From: URNF01 sp045594105
GTDB taxonomy: Bacteria; Bacillota; Clostridia; Oscillospirales; Acutalibacteraceae
Direction: 5' to 3'
Assembly (NCBI GenBank): GCA_045594105.1
Contig: JAZNXY010000120.1
Span: 1-41,897, forward strand
DNA length: 41,897 nucleotides
Shown here piece by piece: positions 25,033 to 31,488 of this stretch. The notes beneath the pieces are model-generated. The model did no database searches, was not told where the DNA came from, and saw nothing but the letters and a program-made list of their open reading frames with translations. Every line of letters begins with the position of its first letter. Position 1 is the stretch's first letter. Made by a program: the position numbers and the translations under genes.

Positions 25033-25824
25033 TCACAACAAGGTCACACAGCATTTTGAAACAGGTGCCGCCGCACCCAACAGATAATCCCGTCCATTCT
25101 GCATACCTTCCCGTGCAAGTGCCGACAGTGCCGTTTGTTTTGCCAAGGCAGGCGTGTTGTTTTGCTCGCTGAGATGTGCCAATACAAAGCGGGAAACACC
25201 CGCTTTTGCCAGCGTCGCCACCGACTGTGCACACATTACATTAGAAAGATGCCCTCGGTCAGACAGGATGCGTTGCTGCAAATGCAGCGGATACGAGCCG
25301 TTACGCAGCATAGCAATATCATGGTTGGATTCAATATGTACCAAATCGCATCGGGACAGCAGGCGTTCGACCTGTGCACGCATAACACCCATATCGGTAG
25401 CTACACCGATTCGGCGTTCATCGGGGGTTTGCACGCAAAAGCCCATACTTTCCCTCGCATCGTGCGGTGTATGGAATGGGGTAACCTGCAGCTCACCGAT
25501 AGAAACCGACGACGTATGCAACGGTACAACGTCACTGGCGGCACTCACCTGTCCTTCCTCCAACAAAGCAGACAAGGTACCTTCAGACGCATATACCGTC
25601 CAGCCGTACTGTTTCGTGAGCACCCGAAGGCCGGCAATATGATCACTATGCTCGTGAGTAATGCACACGCCCCAAATCGTATGCGGATCGATGTCACGTG
25701 CCTCCAGTGCTTCACGGATGCGCTTTGCAGACACACCGACATCCACCAGAATACCGCCGTTTGCTGTACCTATATATGTAGCATTTCCCTTGCTTCCACT
25801 GAACAAGGAACAATATTTAGCCAT
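25033..25824 (-). CDS. MBL-fold metal-dependent hydrolase, WalJ/YycJ-like
   Basis: 263 residues from ATG 25824 (MAKYCSLFSGSKGN), behind GAGGTG; an earlier GTG in frame is part of that ribosome-binding site. The metal motif HEHSDH is at 57-62, and FHTPHDA and a late HLSN motif follow. The N-terminal SLFSGSKGN is typical of the WalJ group, linked in B. subtilis to the WalRK cell-wall regulon; here no walRK genes are nearby, but murA upstream and rlmH downstream fit a similar neighbourhood. Probable substrate not evident (a 5'-3' exonuclease role has been proposed for YycJ). Confidence 0.88.
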   Translation of the reverse strand: MAKYCSLFSGSKGNATYIGTANGGILVDVGVSAKRIREALEARDIDPHTIWGVCITHEHSDHIAGLRVLTKQYGWTVYASEGTLSALLEEGQVSAASDVVPLHTSSVSIGELQVTPFHTPHDARESMGFCVQTPDERRIGVATDMGVMRAQVERLLSRCDLVHIESNHDIAMLRNGSYPLHLQQRILSDRGHLSNVMCAQSVATLAKAGVSRFVLAHLSEQNNTPALAKQTALSALAREGMQNGRDYLLGAAAPVSKCCVTLL

Positions 25825-25836
25825 ATATTTCACCTC

Positions 25837-25862
25837 AAAAAAAACCGCGAAATCGCGGTTTT
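25837..25862 (-). terminator. Hairpin terminator between murA and the MBL hydrolase gene
   Basis: AAAACCGCGA and TCGCGGTTTT with an AA loop, followed by eight T on the minus strand, 10 bp after the murA stop. The next ribosome-binding site (GAGGTG) follows at once, so some read-through is likely needed for the two downstream genes. Confidence 0.85.
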
Positions 25863-25871
25863 CTTTTGTTA

Positions 25872-27275
25872 TTATACATCCACCTCGGTGATCTCCGCAC
25901 CGAGCGCACGCAGCTTTTCAACGATGTTCTCGTAGCCACGCTTAATAAAATGAATGTTTTCAATTTCAGTAGTACCCTTTGCCGTAAGTGCAGCAATAAT
26001 CATTGCCGCACCTGCACGCAGGTCAAAAGCCGCCACCGGTGCAGCGGTCAATTGCTCTACGCCCTTGAAAACGGCAACCGAGCCGTCTACTTCTACGTCA
26101 GCACCCATACGGCGCAGCTCTTCGATATACCGGAAACGGTTATCCCACACCTCTTCCACAAGGATGCCTGTCCCATCAGCAACAGACAGCAGTGCACCGA
26201 TTTGCGGTTGCATATCGGTCGGGAAGCCGGGATGCGGCTGGGTAGTCACCTGGCAGGCACGCAGCCGTCCGTTAGCAGACACATATACCGCATCATCATA
26301 TTCCTCAACCGTAACACCCATCTTCTGCAGTTGCTCCGTAATGGATTTCAAGTGATGCGGTGTAACGTTTTTGATCAGTGCATCGCCACCGGTAGCAACC
26401 GCTGCCGCCATATACGTACCGGCTTCGATCTGGTCGGGAATGACAGAATAGGTGGTGCCACGAAGATGCTCAACACCACGGATTTTGATGGTATCGGTAC
26501 CTGCGCCACGAACGTCGGCACCAATAGAGTTCAGAAAGTTCGCAAGGTCAACAACGTGCGGTTCTCTCGCAGCATGGTTGATAACCGTCAGGCCACGTGT
26601 TTTAACCGCCGCCAACATAATATTCATGGTAGCGCCCACCGACACCTTTTTGAAGTCCACAAAGTTGCCAACGAGTTTTTCCGCAGAAACCTCTATCACA
26701 ATCTGTTCCAAGCCGGAAATGTTCGCATACGCCTCGGTCATCTCCCCTACAGAGGGCGATGATGCAGCGGCGATATCCTTGCCCAGCTGTGCCGCATCTT
26801 TTTTATTGGCACCGAGCTCGGACAGTTCCTTAATACGTGTGCCAAATGCCGATAACTGTGCCACGTTGGCACCCAGGGCAGAAAAGCCCAACAAATGCAT
26901 ATCAATCGGTCGGACACCGAAGTTACAACCACCGGGCATCGGCACCTGTGCAATGCCGAAACGGCCAAGCAACGAGCCAAGAAAATAATACGAAGCACGC
27001 ATCCGATTTGCCAAATGGGTCGGGACTCTATGAGAAGAAATGGTACGCGGATCAATTTCCACGGCAGATGAACTTATACGGCGAACGGTAGCGCCAAGCG
27101 CCTCCAAAATTTCAAGCGTCAAAGCAACATCACTGATATTCGGGAGGTTTTCAATCAAACAAACGTCTTCAGCTAAAACCACAGCAGGAAGAATAGCGAC
27201 AGCAGCATTTTTTGCACCGCTGATTTCTACCTCGCCGTGCAGGCAATTGCCGCCGGTGACGCGGAACTTTTCCAT
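25872..27275 (-). CDS. murA: UDP-N-acetylglucosamine 1-carboxyvinyltransferase MurA with enlarged internal loop
   Basis: 467 residues, about 40-45 more than usual. It transfers enolpyruvate from PEP to UDP-GlcNAc, the first committed step of peptidoglycan synthesis. K22 and N23 (SGAKNAA) and the catalytic loop cysteine C117 (MPGGCNFGVRPID), target of fosfomycin, are present; HPGFPTDMQPQ and the DLRAGAAM block follow. The extra residues lie at about 144-190, before the conserved VSVGAT at 211-216, and include a lysine/alanine-rich helix-like stretch. The frame is continuous, so this is an insertion, not a frameshift. A promoter lies 75-100 bp upstream. Confidence 0.95.
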   Translation of the reverse strand: MEKFRVTGGNCLHGEVEISGAKNAAVAILPAVVLAEDVCLIENLPNISDVALTLEILEALGATVRRISSSAVEIDPRTISSHRVPTHLANRMRASYYFLGSLLGRFGIAQVPMPGGCNFGVRPIDMHLLGFSALGANVAQLSAFGTRIKELSELGANKKDAAQLGKDIAAASSPSVGEMTEAYANISGLEQIVIEVSAEKLVGNFVDFKKVSVGATMNIMLAAVKTRGLTVINHAAREPHVVDLANFLNSIGADVRGAGTDTIKIRGVEHLRGTTYSVIPDQIEAGTYMAAAVATGGDALIKNVTPHHLKSITEQLQKMGVTVEEYDDAVYVSANGRLRACQVTTQPHPGFPTDMQPQIGALLSVADGTGILVEEVWDNRFRYIEELRRMGADVEVDGSVAVFKGVEQLTAAPVAAFDLRAGAAMIIAALTAKGTTEIENIHFIKRGYENIVEKLRALGAEITEVDV

Positions 27276-27349
27276 CGGTTCCCCTCCTTGTTTTTATATA
27301 AAAACCGAAAAAATCGTCGAAAAATCGAATGTATTTTACAAACAATAAC

Positions 27350-27378
27350 AGTATAGCACAGTATATATAAAAAAGCAA
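27350..27378 (-). promoter_or_regulatory. Sigma-A promoter for murA
   Basis: TTGCTT (27378-27373), 17 bp, TATACT (27355-27350), with TGC before the -10. The rest of the 131-bp gap holds an AT-rich leader with repeated CGATTTTT words; I see no terminator for the upstream ABC permease gene. Confidence 0.75.
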
Positions 27379-27406
27379 ACATATTTTTCGACTTGAGGCA
27401 CCGATA

Positions 27407-28582
27407 TCAAGCATTCCGCAAAGCGACCGCAGGCGGCAATGCCGCCGCCTTTTGTGCGGGATATACACCGAAAACAACACCCAAAAACACCGAGAAAAGA
27501 ACAACCCCCACAACAGAGCCAACCGACACCGTAACAGCAATACCGCTCACCAGTGCCGCCGCCAGAACAAACAACAACGCAAAGAATACACCGGTCAGAC
27601 TTCCCGCAAGGGTCAGCAGCACCGCCTCGGTCATAAACTCCCACATAATGCGCCTGCCTGTCGCACCCACAGCTTTTTTGATGCCGATTTCTCCCGTACG
27701 CTCATGGACCGATACCAGCATCACCGTCATAATGCTCATTCCTGCAACAAGCAAAGAAACGGCGCTGATAATTTTCAGCACCAGTGCAACAATATCCATT
27801 AAATGTTCCAATTTATCCCGTTGTGTCGCAAGGTTGTCCAACGTATACGTAGCATCACCCTCATCACTACCCGCCAACATCCGTTGCAGCATTTTTCGGG
27901 TGGTTTCCATCTCCGCACGGTCAGCAATACGCACAGCGATTCTGTCAAAGGTGTCGTCACCCGTCTTCTCTTGCAAGGATGTATACGGAAAATACACCAT
28001 ATACGGAATATATCCCGCCACATTCTGCATAACACTGCTCCCCGCCTTAGAGACACCAACCACCGTAAAAGTGTGAGCGGTATCGCCTACGTACAGCGTC
28101 AGCGTTTTGCCGACAATGTTCTCTCTGCCGTATGCCTTTTTTGCCACCGCTTCATCTACAACACAAACGTTACCGGCACCGCTGATATCGCCACGTTCTA
28201 ACAAGCGACCGTGCAACACCTCCAGTGAAATCACCTGGTCTGCCCCTGCGTCAATACCGCACGCCGCCACGAATGCATCCAGCAGACCAACCTGTGCCGT
28301 TGTAACCTGCACCGAAAGCGGCATAGCACTTTCCACACGGTACAATGCACGAATACGTGTCAGCGCCTCTTCATTCAGCGCATCCTCTGTATCTGCAGAC
28401 ACCGCAATACCGTCAAGCCCCATACCATTCAATTCATTTCCGATAATCGTCTTTCCGGTATCACCCAGAACAGAGACCAGGGTAATCAGCAGGGTGCCAA
28501 CACCGATGCCTGCCACCGTCAGCAAGGTACGCAGCCACTTTTTTCGCAGGTTTTTAACCGTGCTCTTAATCAGTTCCGTCAT
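27407..28582 (-). CDS. ABC transporter permease, MacB/FtsX type
   Basis: 391 residues from ATG 28582 (MTELIKST) behind GAGGGGG; an in-frame start at 28618 lies inside the upstream gene. Architecture: cytoplasmic N-terminus, TM1 (about 20-45), a large extracytoplasmic MacB-type domain (about 45-265), then three TM segments. The coupling segment SVHERTGEIGIKKAVGATGRRI before TM3 is diagnostic of FtsX-like permeases that contact an ATPase. It overlaps the adaptor gene by 17 bp. No ATP-binding subunit is encoded next to it, which is unusual. Likely export of a lipid, peptide or drug; substrate unknown. Confidence 0.93.
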   Translation of the reverse strand: MTELIKSTVKNLRKKWLRTLLTVAGIGVGTLLITLVSVLGDTGKTIIGNELNGMGLDGIAVSADTEDALNEEALTRIRALYRVESAMPLSVQVTTAQVGLLDAFVAACGIDAGADQVISLEVLHGRLLERGDISGAGNVCVVDEAVAKKAYGRENIVGKTLTLYVGDTAHTFTVVGVSKAGSSVMQNVAGYIPYMVYFPYTSLQEKTGDDTFDRIAVRIADRAEMETTRKMLQRMLAGSDEGDATYTLDNLATQRDKLEHLMDIVALVLKIISAVSLLVAGMSIMTVMLVSVHERTGEIGIKKAVGATGRRIMWEFMTEAVLLTLAGSLTGVFFALLFVLAAALVSGIAVTVSVGSVVGVVLFSVFLGVVFGVYPAQKAAALPPAVALRNA

Positions 28583-29537
28583 CCGTTTCCCCCTCTTTTT
28601 GCAGCGGTGTGTCGTCATCCACCAAATCGGGTGTTAAAATCAGCTGTTCCCCTTCCGCAAAGCCGTCGGTAACCAAATAGCCGTCGGCTCGTTCGGCATA
28701 CGGCGTTATCATCCGTTTCTCCGCTGCTTGGCCCTGCAATATATACACATACTCCCGCTCATCCTCATCCTGCTCTACCGCCGCATACGGTAAAATCATA
28801 CCGTTGTAAACAGTATCCACCATCACCGTTCCCGTCGCATTCAAGCCAACACGCAGGGAATCATCCGTTTCTCCTTCATCCAGCGTCACCACCGCTTCTA
28901 CCACCGTTTCCGTTGTTATACCGTTGATGCCGGTTTTGGCAGCAGAAGCAATTTCGGTTACGGTACCTTTGTATACTGCCTTACGAAAGCCCACACCCGA
29001 CACCGCAACCGACTGCCCTTTTTCTATCAACCGAATATGCCGTTCGGGAATTGCCAGCCGCACACGTACCGAAAGGGGTGCTTCCATTTCAAGTGCCGTT
29101 TCCCCTTTTTCCAGCACAACACCTTCCCTGACAGACAATTCACTCACCTTTCCGTCACAGGGAGCGGTCACCGTTTCCTGCAAAGATCCCTGCATAGCCG
29201 CTTGTACAGCCGCCGCACCGTCCGCATCCGCCATAGTCTGCAGCGTAGCCGCCATATCCAAAGTAAACAACGGATCTCCCTTCTTGACGGTGTCCCCTTC
29301 CTTCACCAACACCTCTCCTACCACTATATCAGCAGGCAAGGTAATCTCGGTTTTTCCGTTTTTCTCCACCTTTCCTTTACAGGTCACCGTTTGCTGTACG
29401 GTTGTTCCATGTAAAGTCTGCGTTTTTACCGTTATGGTGTTTTTCACAGGCCGCAACCACAAAACGCCGCCCACAACACCCACAACGAGCACACTCAACC
29501 ACACCAGTTTTTTCAAAGCTTTGCCCCGCCTTCCCAT
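28566..29537 (-). CDS. Efflux adaptor subunit (HlyD/RND membrane-fusion-protein type)
   Basis: 323 residues. A single N-terminal TM segment is followed by barrel-sandwich and beta-barrel segments: the half-motifs VGEVLVKEGDTVKKGDPLF and GKVSELSVREGVVLEKGETAL, and a late domain with PYAAVEQDEDEREYVYILQG. The C-terminus is acidic. No good ribosome-binding site precedes ATG 29537; TTG 29516 (KKLVWLSV) has AGGCGGGG upstream and gives a typical short cytoplasmic tail, so it may be the true start. It precedes the MacB-type permease with overlap, forming a MacA-MacB-like pair lacking the ATPase. Confidence 0.9.
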   Translation of the reverse strand: MGRRGKALKKLVWLSVLVVGVVGGVLWLRPVKNTITVKTQTLHGTTVQQTVTCKGKVEKNGKTEITLPADIVVGEVLVKEGDTVKKGDPLFTLDMAATLQTMADADGAAAVQAAMQGSLQETVTAPCDGKVSELSVREGVVLEKGETALEMEAPLSVRVRLAIPERHIRLIEKGQSVAVSGVGFRKAVYKGTVTEIASAAKTGINGITTETVVEAVVTLDEGETDDSLRVGLNATGTVMVDTVYNGMILPYAAVEQDEDEREYVYILQGQAAEKRMITPYAERADGYLVTDGFAEGEQLILTPDLVDDDTPLQKEGETDDGTD

Positions 29538-29594
29538 AACGTTTCACAGCATAGTTTTGAGCAAAACGGCAATAAATATGTGCTGTAAGCAAAC

Positions 29595-29640
29595 AAAAAA
29601 AGCAACGCTTGCCGACACACAGTCGACAAGCGTTGTTTTC
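29595..29640 (-). terminator. Rho-independent terminator after spoVM
   Basis: A 14-bp stem: CAACGCTTGTCGAC with GTCGGCAAGCGTTG (one G-T pair), loop TGTGT, then seven T. It starts 10 bp after the spoVM stop and ends the gmk-to-spoVM block. Confidence 0.92.
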
Positions 29641-29644
29641 CTAC

Positions 29645-29734
29645 TTACTGTATGTAATTTTCTTTTCCGATACCGAACATTTTTCGTAAAATACCGCCAA
29701 GCAAACGGGGGCTTTTCACCAAGACTACACGCAT
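29645..29734 (-). CDS. spoVM: SpoVM-like amphipathic sporulation peptide
   Basis: 29 residues. ATG 29734 is preceded by CGGAG at 8 bp. Aligned without gaps to B. subtilis SpoVM (26 residues), it keeps K7, P9, the L12-G13-G14-I15 core, R17, M19 and G21 (here KSPRLLGGILRKMFG). SpoVM is an amphipathic helix that senses the convex forespore membrane and anchors SpoIVA; P9 is important for that in B. subtilis. The location directly after thiN is the same as in B. subtilis, which strongly supports the call. spoIVA, its partner, lies 5 kb further on. Confidence 0.9.
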   Translation of the reverse strand: MRVVLVKSPRLLGGILRKMFGIGKENYIQ

Positions 29735-29748
29735 ACCCACATCTCCGT

Positions 29749-29892
29749 TCAATATTTTACGCGGGAGCAACCGGTTAATACCAGCGCCAATGCCACCAGC
29801 ACCAACACACATTTTGCAGGCAGCACCGTTGCCGCCAAAAGACCGACACCAAATGCAACACAAGCCGCACCGGCTTTACAGGTACGTTTCAC
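29749..29892 (-). CDS. Small hydrophobic protein between thiN and spoVM
   Basis: 47 residues, not recognised. GTG 29892 follows GGAGG at 7 bp. A short basic start (KRTCKAG) is followed by two hydrophobic stretches (ACVAFGVGLLAATVLP and CVLVLVALALVLTG) separated by PAK, and a basic end (SRVKY). This suggests a membrane hairpin with both ends cytoplasmic. Four cysteines are present. It ends 14 bp before spoVM, so the two are probably co-expressed, possibly in the mother cell. No function is assigned. Confidence 0.7.
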   Translation of the reverse strand: MKRTCKAGAACVAFGVGLLAATVLPAKCVLVLVALALVLTGCSRVKY

Positions 29893-29955
29893 CGCAAACC
29901 CTCCGTTTCTGTGCGGTCAGGCAATCCGTCGTGCCGTTGCTCCCCCGCTGTTAAC

Positions 29956-29983
29956 AGAATATGCAGCAGCACGCAAGAGGGTG
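29956..29983 (-). promoter_or_regulatory. Candidate mother-cell (sigma-K/sigma-E type) promoter for the 47-residue gene and spoVM
   Basis: CATATTCT (29963-29956) fits the CATAnnnT -10 used by sigma-K and related to that of sigma-E; CACC lies 16 bp upstream (29983-29980), as the sigma-K mACm pattern asks. A TTGACA overlaps the same place but has no well-spaced sigma-A -10. It lies at the thiN stop codon, about 65 bp before the 47-residue gene. Confidence 0.35.
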
Positions 29984-30598
29984 TCAATCTTTGGAAAAAC
30001 AAAGCAGTAAAATACCCTTGTCAAAAGACAAAAATGCATTTTCAGTCACGGCACAGTTGCTGACACACAGCGGATTATTACTTTCTAAGGTGAAGTCCCG
30101 CAACGGATACTGTACACCGTCAAGAGTGATACCTTCTACCGCCTCGGTCATTGCAAACACCGAAAAACCACCTGTTGACAAGGCATATCTGCCGGGCAGC
30201 AGCACCGTCAAGGTGTTTTTTTCGTCTGCCAACGTCACCTTGCAACCCTGTTCGGTCATCAGACGTGCTGCAAGCACAGCCGCCACAGTATGATCAAAGC
30301 GCCCGCCGAGACAGCCCAGCAATAAAAACTCACGATATCCGCGAGAAAACAGCAATTGCATTGCCGCATGGGTGTCGGTGACATCCTTTTCGACCGGCAA
30401 ACGCACACATTCCCCTTCCACCGCCTGCGGTGCAGAAGAATCAAAATCCGCCACCGTCAGTTGAGGGATTACACCAAGTGCCGCTGCCAAGCGATGCCCG
30501 CCGTCAGCAACAACCACCGTATCATCCGTTCTCAGCAATGCTTTCAGCGACATAGTATCCCCAAACGGTGCCGCACCGCAAATCACGCAGCGATTCAT
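29984..30598 (-). CDS. thiN: Thiamine pyrophosphokinase
   Basis: 204 residues from ATG 30598, which overlaps the rsgA stop (ATGA). It transfers pyrophosphate from ATP to thiamine to make thiamine diphosphate. Conserved acidic motifs: DGG at 32-34, DFDS at 51-54, EKDVTDTH at 70-77 and GGRFDH at 98-103; a late ESNNPL segment fits the thiamine-binding domain. In B. subtilis thiN lies in the same place between rsgA/rpe and spoVM. Confidence 0.96.
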   Translation of the reverse strand: MNRCVICGAAPFGDTMSLKALLRTDDTVVVADGGHRLAAALGVIPQLTVADFDSSAPQAVEGECVRLPVEKDVTDTHAAMQLLFSRGYREFLLLGCLGGRFDHTVAAVLAARLMTEQGCKVTLADEKNTLTVLLPGRYALSTGGFSVFAMTEAVEGITLDGVQYPLRDFTLESNNPLCVSNCAVTENAFLSFDKGILLLCFSKD

Positions 30599-31488
30599 TT
30601 GTTTTCCCATTCCTTTTTTGTCTTGAGGTGCTCATACAAAGCCACATAGCTTTCATAGCGGGAAGCGGCAATATCGCCCGCTTCTACCGCCGCACGTATG
30701 GCACAAGACGGCTCTTTAATATGGGTACAGGTAGCAAAACGGCACTGTCCGAAATACTCCTCAAACTCCCTGAAGCAATAGAAAAGGCGGTCTTTATCCA
30801 GTGTGTCCTCCACCATGCCCACGTCCAAAGAAGAAAAGCCGGGCGTGTCGGCAATACGTGCCGTACCTACCGTCAAAATAGTAGCACAGCGAGTGGTGTG
30901 TCTGCCACGACCGAGTTTTTTGCTGATTTCGCCTGTTTCCAGATCAAAACGGGGGTCAATCGCATTCAGAATACTGGATTTTCCAACCCCCGAATTGCCC
31001 GTAAAGGCAGCGGTTTTACCCTGCAAGAAGTCATACAACGGTCGTACGGTTTCGGGCTGCTTGGCAGACACTGAGAAGCAGGTAAAGCCCGCCCGTCTAT
31101 ACAGCTCCAGAATATCACTGCCATCTTTCAAGTCGGTCTTATTTATCACCAAAATGGGCTCAATATCCTTTTGCTCCGCAATGGCCATCATTTTATCAAT
31201 CACCTGTAAATTGGGAGCAGGATCTGCGACAGACACCACAATCACTAACATATCCACGTTAGCAACCGGCGGTCGCAGTAAAAAGTTACGACGTGGTAAA
31301 ATGGTCTCTACCGTACCGTTTTCCGCATCCTGCACCGTGATCTCCACCACATCTCCCGCCACAGGTGAAATACCCTGTTTGCGAAAGTTTCCCCTGGCTT
31401 TACAGGTATATACCGCATCGGCGACCTCTACGTAGTAGAAGCCGCCGATACCTTTCACAATACAACCTTGTTTTGTTTCTTTCTTCAT
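30595..31488 (-). CDS. rsgA: Small ribosomal subunit biogenesis GTPase RsgA
   Basis: 297 residues. Circularly permuted GTPase that checks 30S maturation. N-terminal OB domain (about 1-70), then G4 NKTD (116-119), G1 GNSGVGKSS (164-172), G2 with the RHTT switch (197-200) and G3 DTPG (214-217). The zinc finger has C249, C254, H256 and C262. It overlaps prkC and thiN by 4 bp each. In B. subtilis this gene (cpgA/yloQ) is downstream of prkC, and its product is phosphorylated by PrkC. Confidence 0.97.
   Translation of the reverse strand: MKKETKQGCIVKGIGGFYYVEVADAVYTCKARGNFRKQGISPVAGDVVEITVQDAENGTVETILPRRNFLLRPPVANVDMLVIVVSVADPAPNLQVIDKMMAIAEQKDIEPILVINKTDLKDGSDILELYRRAGFTCFSVSAKQPETVRPLYDFLQGKTAAFTGNSGVGKSSILNAIDPRFDLETGEISKKLGRGRHTTRCATILTVGTARIADTPGFSSLDVGMVEDTLDKDRLFYCFREFEEYFGQCRFATCTHIKEPSCAIRAAVEAGDIAASRYESYVALYEHLKTKKEWENK

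Noticed and set aside
25872..27275. MurA length excess as a frameshift or fusion
   Set aside because: The frame is continuous with conserved motifs on both sides, consistent with an internal loop insertion.
29893..29984. Short frame of about 32 codons starting with TTG between thiN and the 47-residue gene
   Set aside because: No ribosome-binding site and no family resemblance; the region more likely holds a promoter and leader.
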